Assembly: GCA_049616325.1 (NCBI GenBank) | Contig: JBMZHG010000029.1 | Coordinates: 1 to 25,806, forward strand | Origin: UBA11663 sp049616325 | Lineage (GTDB): Bacteria; Bacteroidota; Bacteroidia; Flavobacteriales_D; Sanyastnellaceae | DNA length: 25,806 nucleotides | Direction of reading: 5' to 3' | Part shown: piece by piece, positions 16,739 to 25,094 of the stretch | Layout: every line of letters begins with the position of its first letter | Position numbering within the stretch: position 1 is the first letter of the stretch | Made by a program: the position numbers and the translations under genes | Notes under the pieces: model-generated | The model's input: the letters and a program-made list of their open reading frames with translations, nothing else | Database searches by the model: none | Told to the model about the DNA's origin: nothing

Positions 16739-17950
16739 ATGGACTACTCTGAAAATCCGTTTCTCTCGAGAGGTTTGGCCTCGACAACGCTTCACCCCCT
16801 GGGACTCGACGTGGAATCGGCCGAGGGCCCTTGGATTCGTCTGACCGCGAACCGTTGGCTGTTTGACGCCATCAGCGGCATTGGCGTTTCGAACGTCGGC
16901 CACAGGCATCCAACGGTGCATGCGTCCCTTCAGCGCCAACTGGACGCGCATTTGCACACCCTCGTCTACGGCGAGTTTCTGCAGAAAGCCCAAACCACCG
17001 CCGCCAAACTCCTCCTTGCCACCCTTCCCGAGGAGCTCAACTCGGTGTACTTCCTCAATTCTGGAGCCGAGGCCGTCGATGCTGCCCTGAAACTGGCCAA
17101 ACGAGTCACACGCCGTCGACGCATTTTCGCCGTCACCGGGGGGTACCACGGAAACACCCACGGCGCACTTTCCGTCTCGTCGAACGAATCGCGCAAGGCC
17201 GCATTCAGGCCTTTGTTGCCCGAAGTCGAGTTTCTGACGTGGAACGATTCCCGCGACATCCCCCGAATCGACTCCGAAGTGGCATGCGTGGTGGTTGAAA
17301 CGGTTCAGGGGGATGCCGGAGTCCGCATCCCGGATCCGGAGTGGCTTTCCGCGCTGGCAGCTCGTTGCAAGGAAACTGGGGCACTTCTCATCCTCGACGA
17401 GATCCAATGCGGCATGGGCCGCACGGGCAAGATGTGGGCCTTCGAACATTACAACCTCGTCCCGGACGTGGTCTGCATGGGCAAGGCGCTCGGCGGGGGC
17501 ATGCCCATCGGGGCAGTTGTTTCCGCTCGCGAGCACATGGGGCAATTGGCGCACGCCCCTTCCCTCGGCCACATCACCACCTTTGGAGGGCATCCGATGG
17601 CATGTGCAGGTGCCTCAGGAGCCCTGAACGTGCTTTCCGGCCTCGACTTCGGGCACGTTGAGGCGCAAAACTTGCTTTGGCAAAACGCCCTGAACGCGCA
17701 TCCGGCCGTGGTTGCCACGCGACGGATTGGTGCCTTTCACGCGGTAGAGCTCCGCGATGCTGCAGCGGTTCAGCGCGCCGTGGAAGCCGGGTTGGAGGTG
17801 AAGCCCGGAGAAAAGGGAGTCCTGCTGTTTTGGTTTTTAAGCGTGCCCAACGCCTTCCGCCTCGCCCCGCCGCTCACTGCCACCGCGGAAGAAATGACCG
17901 AGGGGCTTGCGCTCGTGCTGCGTGCGCTTGACGCAGCTGAAAAGGGCTGA
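16739..17950 (+). CDS. Class III (ornithine/acetylornithine-like) PLP-dependent aminotransferase
   Basis: A 403-residue cytoplasmic aminotransferase of PLP fold type I. Visible: the dimer/N-terminal region LFDAISGIGVSNVGHRHP (41-58), the phosphate-binding loop NSGAEAVDAALKLA (107-120), the aromatic GGYHGNTHGA (134-143), the acidic PLP-ring contact in LILDEIQCGMGRTG (217-230, Asp220) and the Schiff-base lysine Lys249 in MGKALGGGMPIG. Class III members transfer amino groups from omega or alpha amino acids such as ornithine or acetylornithine; the true substrate cannot be read from sequence. The start could be GTG 16733 or ATG 16739; the ATG is preferred. It follows the GH92 gene by 12 bp and is the last gene of the run; the convergent hydrolase ends 42 bp away with no clear terminator between. 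Confidence 0.9.
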   Translation: MDYSENPFLSRGLASTTLHPLGLDVESAEGPWIRLTANRWLFDAISGIGVSNVGHRHPTVHASLQRQLDAHLHTLVYGEFLQKAQTTAAKLLLATLPEELNSVYFLNSGAEAVDAALKLAKRVTRRRRIFAVTGGYHGNTHGALSVSSNESRKAAFRPLLPEVEFLTWNDSRDIPRIDSEVACVVVETVQGDAGVRIPDPEWLSALAARCKETGALLILDEIQCGMGRTGKMWAFEHYNLVPDVVCMGKALGGGMPIGAVVSAREHMGQLAHAPSLGHITTFGGHPMACAGASGALNVLSGLDFGHVEAQNLLWQNALNAHPAVVATRRIGAFHAVELRDAAAVQRAVEAGLEVKPGEKGVLLFWFLSVPNAFRLAPPLTATAEEMTEGLALVLRALDAAEKG

Positions 17951-17992
17951 AAATCCTGAAACGGCCTCGCGGACTTTAACCGAACCAACGAG

Positions 17993-18943
17993 TTAAGTCA
18001 GGGCCGCCAACCTCAATTTCTCGCGCACCCAAGCACCCAGCGCCTCGCTGGACCGCTTTCCTTCGGGGAGCACGTCGGGAAGTGTTTGCCAACCGTGAAC
18101 CGCTGCAGGTTCCGTGCGTTGCCGAAAGTCGGGCTGGGCAGCGCGGATTTGGTCTCGCAACAGCTGCACGTCTGGAGCCAAAAATTCGTCCTCAGCCCAC
18201 TCCATGTAGACAGGCGGCCACGGGAACAAGCCCTCCATCAGAACGGGAGATGTCCGCGGGTCGTCCGAGGGATGCCCTGCCAGGTACTGCCGGCTGTACG
18301 CCAAAGAATCCTCGCTGTCGAACGGACTGTGCGACACGTCGTTTTGACGGATGGACTCGGCTTCCGGGCGGAGATCGCACCACGGACTCAGAAGCGCCAC
18401 ACCTGCCACATTGGAGAATTCTGCTCGCTCGGACATCTTCTGCAGCGCCCCGAGCACGAGGTTCCCTCCTGCCGAATCGCCCACGATCACCACCTTTTCT
18501 CCTTCGGACAAAATGCGTTCAAGGGCTTGAAGCACGTCGTCGTGGGCCGCAGGGAACGGGTGCTCTGGAGCGAGTCGGTAGCTCGGGAGGAGAACTCGGC
18601 AACGGCTGGCCCGCGCGAGGTGCACCGCCGCAGCGCGGTACACGCGTGGACTCCCAAACGCGAACGCCCCGCCGTGAATCCACACCACCGTGCCTTCGCT
18701 CCGCTCCTTCCACGTCACCTCTGCCCCGCTCCACTCCGGGCACGTGACCTCGGAGTAGTCGCCGCCCCACGGACCCGGGTTCAGCAACGAAGCCACGTCA
18801 ATGGCTTGCCTGAGCTGTTGTGGCGTGGCGTGCGCCACGTCCCGACGCAAAACACGAGCGGCGCGGTGGGCGCTTTCGAGCCACGCAGATTTGGACGTCC
18901 AGTCGGAAGGCCACCACGGTTGGAGATGTTGCTCCTGCGCCAT
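17993..18943 (-). CDS. Alpha/beta hydrolase of the hormone-sensitive lipase type
   Basis: A 316-residue hydrolase with the HSL (esterase group IV) pattern: oxyanion-hole HGGAFAFG (90-97), RLAPEHPFPAA (123-133), nucleophile Ser157 in VGDSAGGN, acid Asp252 in AEDEFLAP, and His283 in AVHGWQ. Such enzymes cleave short acyl esters in the cytoplasm; no signal peptide is seen. The N-terminal 60 residues are a helical cap. It starts 9 bp after the M14 stop, so the two genes are probably co-transcribed. The native substrate is unknown. Catalytic residues are intact and length is normal. Confidence 0.92.
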   Translation of the reverse strand: MAQEQHLQPWWPSDWTSKSAWLESAHRAARVLRRDVAHATPQQLRQAIDVASLLNPGPWGGDYSEVTCPEWSGAEVTWKERSEGTVVWIHGGAFAFGSPRVYRAAAVHLARASRCRVLLPSYRLAPEHPFPAAHDDVLQALERILSEGEKVVIVGDSAGGNLVLGALQKMSERAEFSNVAGVALLSPWCDLRPEAESIRQNDVSHSPFDSEDSLAYSRQYLAGHPSDDPRTSPVLMEGLFPWPPVYMEWAEDEFLAPDVQLLRDQIRAAQPDFRQRTEPAAVHGWQTLPDVLPEGKRSSEALGAWVREKLRLAALT

Positions 18944-18952
18944 GCCGCAAAG

Positions 18953-20818
18953 TTAGGGCTGGCTGCCAGCTCGCGGAGTGCGAAACACCGGGTAGCGGTT
19001 GGCCGTTCCTTCGTTGTGCGGACTCTGCTCGTAAAGCCACCTCAGGGCCCTTCCAGGCTCATCGGTCCATTCCGGGTGGGCCGTTTGGGCTGCCTGGTAA
19101 CGCCGACGAAGGCCTTCGTCTTGCTGAAGCAGTTCCTCGGCGGTGTCCTCAAAAACGTAGCTCGAATAGTACTCCTTGCGTTGCAGGCACGCGTCGAAAA
19201 AATTCCAAACCAAGAACGCGTCGTGCCCCCACGGGTTCAAGGTTTCAGCGAGGTAGCGCTTGGCAGGCTGTTCCGAAGGCACCACCCAATCGCCGCGGTA
19301 CAAATCCACGGGCATCACCGTGGAGGACACGGAATCCAACGTCACGGGGTGATGCCCCTCGTACGGAGTGCCGGTGGCCTTGAAGTCCTCCACCCACGTC
19401 ACCTCCAACACCATTGTTGTGTCGCGTTCAAGGCGGTTCATTGCGACGCCGTTGGCCTGCAGCCGTTCCACCACACGACGCCACGCCTGAGGCACAACCC
19501 AATGTTCCGGAATCTCGCTCCAATGAGAAGGCTCGTAGCGGTTGTCAAACGGGATGCGCTTGGTCCACGTGCTTTCGCGGTCGTACTTCAACCTTGTGCC
19601 TTTCGTGACGGCGCTCCATTCACGTCGCGACGTGTACCCCGTGAAGTCCACGCTGTCTCGTTGCTCGGCCGCCAACGCCCATCGAACGGGAAGGCGTGTT
19701 GCATCGGCCAGACGAGAGGCCTCACGTGCGCGGACTTCTCGGACTTCGTTTCCGTGGACCGCTAGCCAGCCGGACAGAACATCCAGAAACGCGTGCGTCG
19801 CAGCCACACGTTCAGGAAACGGTTTCAACATGTGCGCCTCGGTGGTGAAGCCCAAAACGCCCCAGAGCGCCGTGTATCCCGTGCTGTACCGAGGCGTCTC
19901 CAGAAAGCCCAAAATCCCCTGAGAAGGCGTTTCTCCTTTGGAGTACACGTACGGCACCGTGGGCCACCCGCGTTCCGCCATGCCCGCGAAGAGCGCAGGT
20001 TCCATGGCCTCGCGCAAAAACGGACCCAACACCGGACCCGCCTTGTCCGGCTGGGTCGTGATGAGCGTCATGGTGTACGGGTAGTCCGCGCCATTCGAGG
20101 TGTGCGTGTCCACAAACACGTCAGGTTGGACGGCGTGAAACAAATCAACAAAGGCGACGGCGTTTTGGCTGTCCATCTTGACGAAGTCACGATTCAAGTC
20201 CAAATTGGCGGCGTTGCCCCGAAACCCGTAGGCCTCTGGACCGTTCTGGTTGGCGCGGGTGCAGCAATTGCGCCTCGACGCTCCTCCGACATTGTACTGT
20301 GGCACAATCACCCAACTCGCCGTTCTCAGCGGGTGATCGGGACCGTCCTGTTGGGACAACACTTGGGCGGCCCAAGCCAGGCTCGCGTTGACGCCGCACG
20401 GCTCGCCTGGGTGAATGGCGTTGTTGACCAGAACTCGCGTGCCGCGACCGTCGCGTTCCAAGCGCTCCGAAACGTTTCCAAGCTCCGTCTCCTCTCCCGT
20501 ACCCTTCATGCTCCCGGTTGAGGGGGCCGGCTCCGCCGTGAGCACCAAGGCGCAGATGGGCCTTCCGACGTCGCCGATGCCCACCTTGTGAAAGGTGCAT
20601 CGCGCGTCGGAAGCCGCCAACATCTCCGACCACGCCACCGCCTCCTCGTACGTGGGCGTGCGGTTGGCGGTCATCAAGCTGTCGACCGTCCAATGCTCCG
20701 TGGCAAAGGATCGTTCCACTTGGGCAGGGATGTCGGCCTCCGAACCGCATCCGCCCCAAATCAACGCCCCCGCAAGAACTGCGGCTCCCCAAATCCGTTC
20801 CATTCGATGATGCATCAT
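18953..20818 (-). CDS. Exported M14-family zinc carboxypeptidase-like protein
   Basis: A 621-residue protein with a hydrophobic N-terminus (IWGAAVLAGALIWGGCG) that may be a lipoprotein signal with Cys24, although Trp at -3 is unusual. The M14 peptidase domain covers about residues 55-350: zinc ligands His136 and Glu139 in NNAIHPGEPCG, LDLNRDF (206-212), zinc ligand His239 in DTHTSNG, and the catalytic Glu327 in TTEAHMLKPF. The remaining 270 residues form an accessory domain with no name I can give. Three in-frame ATGs (20818, 20815, 20803) are possible starts; the frame stays open to 21529 but that part is antisense to yqgE. M14 enzymes remove C-terminal residues or cut peptidoglycan-type peptides. 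It is divergent from yqgE across 72 bp and is followed by the HSL-type hydrolase. Confidence 0.88.
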   Translation of the reverse strand: MMHHRMERIWGAAVLAGALIWGGCGSEADIPAQVERSFATEHWTVDSLMTANRTPTYEEAVAWSEMLAASDARCTFHKVGIGDVGRPICALVLTAEPAPSTGSMKGTGEETELGNVSERLERDGRGTRVLVNNAIHPGEPCGVNASLAWAAQVLSQQDGPDHPLRTASWVIVPQYNVGGASRRNCCTRANQNGPEAYGFRGNAANLDLNRDFVKMDSQNAVAFVDLFHAVQPDVFVDTHTSNGADYPYTMTLITTQPDKAGPVLGPFLREAMEPALFAGMAERGWPTVPYVYSKGETPSQGILGFLETPRYSTGYTALWGVLGFTTEAHMLKPFPERVAATHAFLDVLSGWLAVHGNEVREVRAREASRLADATRLPVRWALAAEQRDSVDFTGYTSRREWSAVTKGTRLKYDRESTWTKRIPFDNRYEPSHWSEIPEHWVVPQAWRRVVERLQANGVAMNRLERDTTMVLEVTWVEDFKATGTPYEGHHPVTLDSVSSTVMPVDLYRGDWVVPSEQPAKRYLAETLNPWGHDAFLVWNFFDACLQRKEYYSSYVFEDTAEELLQQDEGLRRRYQAAQTAHPEWTDEPGRALRWLYEQSPHNEGTANRYPVFRTPRAGSQP

Positions 20819-20890
20819 GAATGCAAATGACGGAACTTTGTGCGGAGAACTGCGTAAGGAACCTTCCGTCCCTTGCGATTTGGACCTGAC

Positions 20891-21469
20891 ATGATTCGAT
20901 TCACCCCCAACAACCAAGCCGTGCCCAAGGCCGGCAACGTGCTCTTGAGCGAGCCGTTCTTGGACGACCCTTACTTCGGTCGAAAGGTGGTGTTGTTGTG
21001 CGAACACAACGAAGAAGGCAGCTTTGGGTTTGTGCTCAACAACTTTGTGGACATCGACGTGGACGAAGTCATGGACGATTTGCCCAAACTCAACACCCGC
21101 ATCAGTGTGGGAGGTCCGGTCAAAAACGGCAACCTCTACTACCTCCACACGCGAGGCGACATCGAAGAAAGCATTGAAGTTGTGGACGGCGTGTACATGG
21201 GGGGCGACTTCGATCGCATCAAAGACCTCCTTCTTTCCGGTAAATTGACTTCCAAGGACATTCGGTTTTTCATTGGGTACAGCGGCTGGTCGCCGGCGCA
21301 ATTGCAGGACGAAATTCGCAGTCGTTCGTGGTTTGTGGCGGACGCCGACCGAAACGACATCATGCGCACCGACGAGGAAAACGAGACGTTTTGGAAACGG
21401 CTTATTTCGAGCATGGGCGAGGGATTCACGCACATTGCCAACGCGCCCAACGACCCTTCCCTCAATTGA
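20891..21469 (+). CDS. yqgE: YqgE/AlgH family protein (UPF0301)
   Basis: A 192-residue cytoplasmic protein with the family pattern: GNVLLSEPFLDDPYFGRKVV, SFGFVLNN, VGGPVKNGNLYYLH and RFFIGYSGWSPAQLQDEI. The biochemical role of YqgE/AlgH is not established; it is widely conserved and in many bacteria sits near ruvX. Here its neighbours are an M14 protein and a DUF2797 gene, which do not explain it. The ATG at 20891 is chosen over an upstream TTG at 20873 because it gives the usual N-terminus. Its last 8 bases overlap the end of the convergent DUF2797 gene. Confidence 0.93.
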   Translation: MIRFTPNNQAVPKAGNVLLSEPFLDDPYFGRKVVLLCEHNEEGSFGFVLNNFVDIDVDEVMDDLPKLNTRISVGGPVKNGNLYYLHTRGDIEESIEVVDGVYMGGDFDRIKDLLLSGKLTSKDIRFFIGYSGWSPAQLQDEIRSRSWFVADADRNDIMRTDEENETFWKRLISSMGEGFTHIANAPNDPSLN

Positions 21470-22286
21470 CTTCGACGGAAACGCGGTAGCCCGCGTGGGC
21501 ACGGACGTTCCACACCCGGCCGTCCTCAAACAGCCAGTACTGGCCTTTGATGCCCACCAAGCGTCCGACGATTTCTGGGCACTTGTCGAGCTTGGTGCTT
21601 GAGACTTTCTGGGGATAGGCCTCCACAGGGTAGTTCAAGGACACCACGTCGTCGGACATCTCCAAAAAGGATTCGTAGGTCACTCCCAACGTGTCAAAGC
21701 ATTCCTCCTTCGCCTCGAGCAAAGCTTCCTCGTCCAACGAAACGTTCTGAAGCATGCCGCGCCACTGGGTCTTGTCTGAGAGAACCTCTTTCAGCGCAAC
21801 TTCCATCTCCCCTGCAAGCTGCCTGTACGGGGTGTTGGCCACAACCACCGCTCCCACCGCGCCTTGATCTACCCAGCGCGAAGGCACGTTTATGGCTCGC
21901 GTTACGCCCACCTTCAGGTGAGAAGTTTGACTGACGTACACCACGTGTGGCGTCAAGTGGTGCTCGCGCTCCCAAGCCTCGTCTCGGAGGGCAATCCCTT
22001 CGTGTATACGGCTCATTTCCGGGCGCAAGATGCTGGGACAGGCCAAAGGCGACTTCAAAAAAGCGTCGTACGAAAGGCCTTCTCCGAAGGTCTTTCGGAT
22101 CGCTTTTCCTGATTCAATGCAGTTGATCGCTCCTTGGAACCGAATCGCCACGTCGTGGCCCACCCACGCCGTGGCGTCCACTTCGTCCAATGGCGTCAAG
22201 ACATCGGCTCCACGGAACCGGTAGGACACCTGGCCCGCGTCGTCCACAACAGACCCCATTTTTCTCACATTCCCTTCCCAAATCAT
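21462..22286 (-). CDS. DUF2797 family protein with degenerate zinc-knuckle
   Basis: A 274-residue cytoplasmic protein. The family pattern is clear in VVYVSQTSHLKVGVTR (115-130), VPSRWVDQGAV (134-144), YRQLAGEMEVALK (154-166) and DKTQWRGML (171-179); the section around residues 115-165 resembles a GIY-YIG-like fold. From memory, flavobacterial relatives begin in the same way and carry a CxxCG ... CYxC zinc site between residues 55 and 75; here it reads CIESG ... LSYDAF, so only Cys56 of the expected set remains. The function of DUF2797 is not known. The start ATG at 22286 aligns with the family N-terminus. It is divergent from the T9SS gene at 22366. Confidence 0.85.
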   Translation of the reverse strand: MIWEGNVRKMGSVVDDAGQVSYRFRGADVLTPLDEVDATAWVGHDVAIRFQGAINCIESGKAIRKTFGEGLSYDAFLKSPLACPSILRPEMSRIHEGIALRDEAWEREHHLTPHVVYVSQTSHLKVGVTRAINVPSRWVDQGAVGAVVVANTPYRQLAGEMEVALKEVLSDKTQWRGMLQNVSLDEEALLEAKEECFDTLGVTYESFLEMSDDVVSLNYPVEAYPQKVSSTKLDKCPEIVGRLVGIKGQYWLFEDGRVWNVRAHAGYRVSVEVN

Positions 22287-22365
22287 GGGGCAATGTTCGG
22301 GATTCCTCGTGGTTGATTCCTATTTTGTCCCCACGATTCATTATTTTAGTTCCAAACACCCATTC

Positions 22366-23274
22366 ATGAAACAATTTCTACTCCCTGCATTGTTGTTGAC
22401 CGCGGGCGCCCTTCAAGCCCAATTGTTCACTGACGACTTCGAAGGTTACACGGTCGGCGACTACATTTCCATCGAAGGTGCCCCTGCTTGGGCCGTTTGG
22501 ACCGCCGGCAACGAAGGCGGCGCAATGGACTCCCAAATTTCTGACGAAGCGGCTTTGTCAGGCAGCCAGTCGATGAAAATTTTCGGTGGCGTCGCTGGTG
22601 GCCCGATGGACATCATGCTCGTCGCAGGTCTGACCGGAGCTTACGAAATCACCTTCAACATGCTCATTCCCGAGGGCAACGCGGGCTACTACAATGTGCA
22701 AGAGAACCAAAGCCCTGGTGTGGCATGGGCTTTTGAGTGCAACCTCAACGGAGACGGCACCGTCAACTACAACATCGACGGAGGCACATACACGCTTGAC
22801 GCAACGTACACCCCAGGAACGTGGTTGAAGATCACGCACCTCATCGACACCGACTCCGACTTGATGCACTTGTACTACGACGACGTGTACTTGGGCCAAC
22901 TCCCTTACGACGGAGGCCAAATTGGCGGTGTCAACTTCTACGCAGCAGGAGACGGCATCAACGTTCCCACCTACTACATCGACGACGTTTTTGTGGACGT
23001 TACCGACCCGGTCGTGGACGACGTGCAAGCCGTCACTCCTCTCGAGTGTGCGTTTGGCCCCAACCCCGCCCAAGACTTCGTTCGCGTCCAGGCCAACTTG
23101 GACAATGCCACAGTTCGCGTCCTTGGACTTGACGGCAAGGTGGTGTTGGAGCAACGTCGCAACGACCTCGTGTCCGGTGCGCAGCTCAACCTCGACTTGA
23201 ACAACGGCATTTACCTTCTTGAATTGACCAACGGTGCAAAGCGCATCACGCAGCGCCTCGTGATTCAGAAATAA
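22366..23274 (+). CDS. Secreted protein with T9SS type A sorting domain (jelly-roll-like)
   Basis: A 302-residue protein from ATG 22366 with signal peptide MKQFLLPALLLTAGALQAQ. The mature part begins FTDDFEGYTVGDYIS and runs as a glycine- and aromatic-rich beta sandwich (SMKIFGG, YEITFNMLIP, YYDDVYLGQLPYDGGQIG, YYIDDVFVDV) that looks like a concanavalin/laminin-G-type jelly roll found in many Bacteroidota surface proteins. The last 80 residues (FGPNPAQDFVRVQ ... NNGIYLLELTNGAKRITQRL) are a type A sorting domain for type IX secretion. Whether it binds carbohydrate or is only structural is not known. It is followed by a strong terminator and appears to be a single-gene unit; the upstream 79 bp hold no convincing promoter. 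Confidence 0.9.
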   Translation: MKQFLLPALLLTAGALQAQLFTDDFEGYTVGDYISIEGAPAWAVWTAGNEGGAMDSQISDEAALSGSQSMKIFGGVAGGPMDIMLVAGLTGAYEITFNMLIPEGNAGYYNVQENQSPGVAWAFECNLNGDGTVNYNIDGGTYTLDATYTPGTWLKITHLIDTDSDLMHLYYDDVYLGQLPYDGGQIGGVNFYAAGDGINVPTYYIDDVFVDVTDPVVDDVQAVTPLECAFGPNPAQDFVRVQANLDNATVRVLGLDGKVVLEQRRNDLVSGAQLNLDLNNGIYLLELTNGAKRITQRLVIQK

Positions 23275-23284
23275 TCGAACATCT

Positions 23285-23340
23285 GGCCCGTTCGGGCCTG
23301 TCAGCAGAAAGGCCGGCTCAGTGAGAGTCGGCCTTTTTTT
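23285..23340 (+). terminator. Tandem hairpins ending in a rho-independent terminator after the T9SS gene
   Basis: A short hairpin (GGCCCG / CGGGCC, 23285-23298) is followed by the main terminator: stem AAGGCCGGCT (23309-23318) with AGTCGGCCTT (23326-23335, one G-T pair), a 7-base loop, and a T run at 23334-23340. It starts 10 bases after the stop of the T9SS gene and faces the convergent fusion gene that ends at 23354. Confidence 0.85.
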
Positions 23341-23353
23341 CGGACCTGTCTTT

Positions 23354-25006
23354 TCAAGTCAAGTCTTGCAGCCAAGCCTTTTGATGGGCCCACGCTTCCT
23401 CAAGAGCTTCGGCCCAAACCCTCGAGTCTTCGCACGGATGTCTCATCCCGAAAACGTGATCGGCACCGGGCACCAGGCACAACGTCCCTCGTTTCGCCCA
23501 CTTGGAAATCAGTTGCCCTTCCCTCCAACTCACCGCGGAATCGTTTTCTCCGTGGACCACGACAACCGGCGCCTCCAATCCCTTCACAGCACGCTGCACA
23601 GACAGCTCATCGCGTCTTTTGACGGCCTCAGAGTAAAACCCAAACGGGTGCGACAGGACTTGTCCTGTCCTTCCATTGACGACTTCGAGGCGGTCTGTCG
23701 ATTCCCACCTCCGCAGACCGTCTTCGTCTGGAAACCTTGAAAACACGTCGGAGACAGGGGCCCACAGGCTCACCCCATCCAGCGTGCCGCCCTGTTCTTC
23801 AAAACGACGCGCTCCGGCAGCTGCCATTGCCCCCCCGCGACTGTGTCCCAGGACCACCAACCTGGCTCCGGGCCGCGCAATTTTGTGCAAGGCCCAGGCC
23901 ACCTCATCTCGTTCCATGTGGTAGCGGTTTTGGCTCCAAGCTTCCTCGTCCAAGCAGTCTTCACGAAACGGTTCAAGGTGTCCGTTGTGGGAGAAATCCA
24001 TGCGCCACACCTCCCACCCCTCTCGGGCCCAACGTTCAGCTACACCCTTCCAATTCCCCCACTCTCTGAATCCCTTGTATCCGTGAATCATCAAGGCCAC
24101 ACCATGCACCTCCTTCTCGACCACAGAGGCGTGCCGGGTCCAATTGAGTTGGCCGTGGGGACCTTGCCATCCACCCGTCGCCGTGACTCCAGCTTGACGA
24201 CACGCCCAATCGACAGGATCCGGAACGGACCAAACAAACCCCAAACCCGCAAGACGTTCTGAACTGACTTGTCGCCGCCTTCCTCCTTCCATGAGGACAG
24301 GCATCTCCGCGGTCGACAACGAGGCCTCCAAAATCTCTCGGCGTGACGACACGGTTGGGGACACAACATTCAACGCTTCAGGAACATGGCCTGTTTTCAA
24401 GGCCACCCAAGCGCAAGCTCGGGCAGCATCTTCCTCGTGCACCCATTGCACTTGGCCATCTGACTCCCTGACGGGAACACGCCTCGTGAGTGCCAACGCA
24501 GGGTGTCTCGCCTCCGAGAACAAGCCTCCGAACCGAAGCGCCACAAACGGCACCTTCCCCATTTCAAGGTGGATCCTTTCGAGCGCCAACATGTCAACGC
24601 CAGTGTGCCTCGAAGCGATGTGAATCGCATCCGTCTCCTCAATTACGCCAACCTGCAACGGGTCGTACACCGCTGTGGAAGACGTCCAAATCAACCTCCT
24701 CACTCCCGCCCTGTGCGCCGCTTCATGCAATTGGCGATGAAACTCCTCCGCGTGAGCTTGCCCGTTTCGTGAAGGGACTGTGACGCACCACACCTCCGCT
24801 TTCGTTTCCACCAATTTCCTCCACGATGCTTCCGAATCCCAGCGCCATTTCAACACACGTGCTCCAAGGACGGTCAAGGCTCGCGCAGTTTGGGGGTTGC
24901 TGGTGGTTGCCGTTACACTCAACCCAGCGTCCAACAACCGACGAGCGGTCCAAGCACCGACGTTGCCCGCTCCCAACACCAAAGCACGTTGAAAAGGTGA
25001 TTCCAT
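23354..25006 (-). CDS. Fusion of NAD-epimerase-like Rossmann protein and alpha/beta hydrolase
   Basis: A single 550-residue frame with two complete domains. Residues 1-275 resemble the YeeZ-like NAD(P)-binding epimerase group: GAGNVGAWTARRLLDAG (12-28), RRLIWTSSTAVYD (103-115), VALRFGGLF (155-163) and VQWVHEEDAARA (186-197); the classical YxxxK pair is not evident. Residues 296-550 form an alpha/beta hydrolase of the dienelactone-hydrolase-like type known from flavobacteria: ALMIHGYKGFREWGNW, MDFSHNGH, nucleophile Ser389 in LGHSRGG, Asp489 in HGENDS and His517 in GADHVFG. The linker is about 20 residues, with no stop or frameshift. The ATG at 25006 is chosen because it leads straight into the Rossmann strand; the frame extends to 25039. 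Both parts appear catalytically plausible, cytoplasmic, and of unknown substrate. Confidence 0.88.
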   Translation of the reverse strand: MESPFQRALVLGAGNVGAWTARRLLDAGLSVTATTSNPQTARALTVLGARVLKWRWDSEASWRKLVETKAEVWCVTVPSRNGQAHAEEFHRQLHEAAHRAGVRRLIWTSSTAVYDPLQVGVIEETDAIHIASRHTGVDMLALERIHLEMGKVPFVALRFGGLFSEARHPALALTRRVPVRESDGQVQWVHEEDAARACAWVALKTGHVPEALNVVSPTVSSRREILEASLSTAEMPVLMEGGRRRQVSSERLAGLGFVWSVPDPVDWACRQAGVTATGGWQGPHGQLNWTRHASVVEKEVHGVALMIHGYKGFREWGNWKGVAERWAREGWEVWRMDFSHNGHLEPFREDCLDEEAWSQNRYHMERDEVAWALHKIARPGARLVVLGHSRGGAMAAAGARRFEEQGGTLDGVSLWAPVSDVFSRFPDEDGLRRWESTDRLEVVNGRTGQVLSHPFGFYSEAVKRRDELSVQRAVKGLEAPVVVVHGENDSAVSWREGQLISKWAKRGTLCLVPGADHVFGMRHPCEDSRVWAEALEEAWAHQKAWLQDLT

Positions 25007-25042
25007 TCGATTGCAAATTCTTGTGATGCGTTGGCACAAAGA

Positions 25043-25075
25043 TTGCTCTCCCCCTTGCGCGTCGCACTACATTTG
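25043..25075 (+). promoter_or_regulatory. Bacteroidota-type promoter for the DUF4369/DUF5106 gene
   Basis: TTG at 25043-25045 is followed after 22 bases by TACATTTG (25068-25075), an exact match to TAnnTTTG. The box ends 19 bases before the ATG at 25095, giving a leader of about 10-15 bases. It is the best promoter match in the window. Confidence 0.6.
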
Positions 25076-25094
25076 AACGACAAAACTCGTCTCG

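Noticed and set aside
17951..17992. Inverted repeat ACTTTAAC / GTTAAGT between convergent genes
   Set aside because: Imperfect, with a bulge and no T run; too weak to call a terminator.
18086..19765. Plus-strand open frame of 559 codons
   Set aside because: It is antisense to the HSL-type hydrolase and the M14 protein, which both carry intact motifs; the translation is rich in Arg/His and shows no domain. High GC at third positions produces such shadows.
20819..21529. Upstream extension of the M14 gene
   Set aside because: Antisense to yqgE; no signal peptide until the ATG cluster at 20803-20818.
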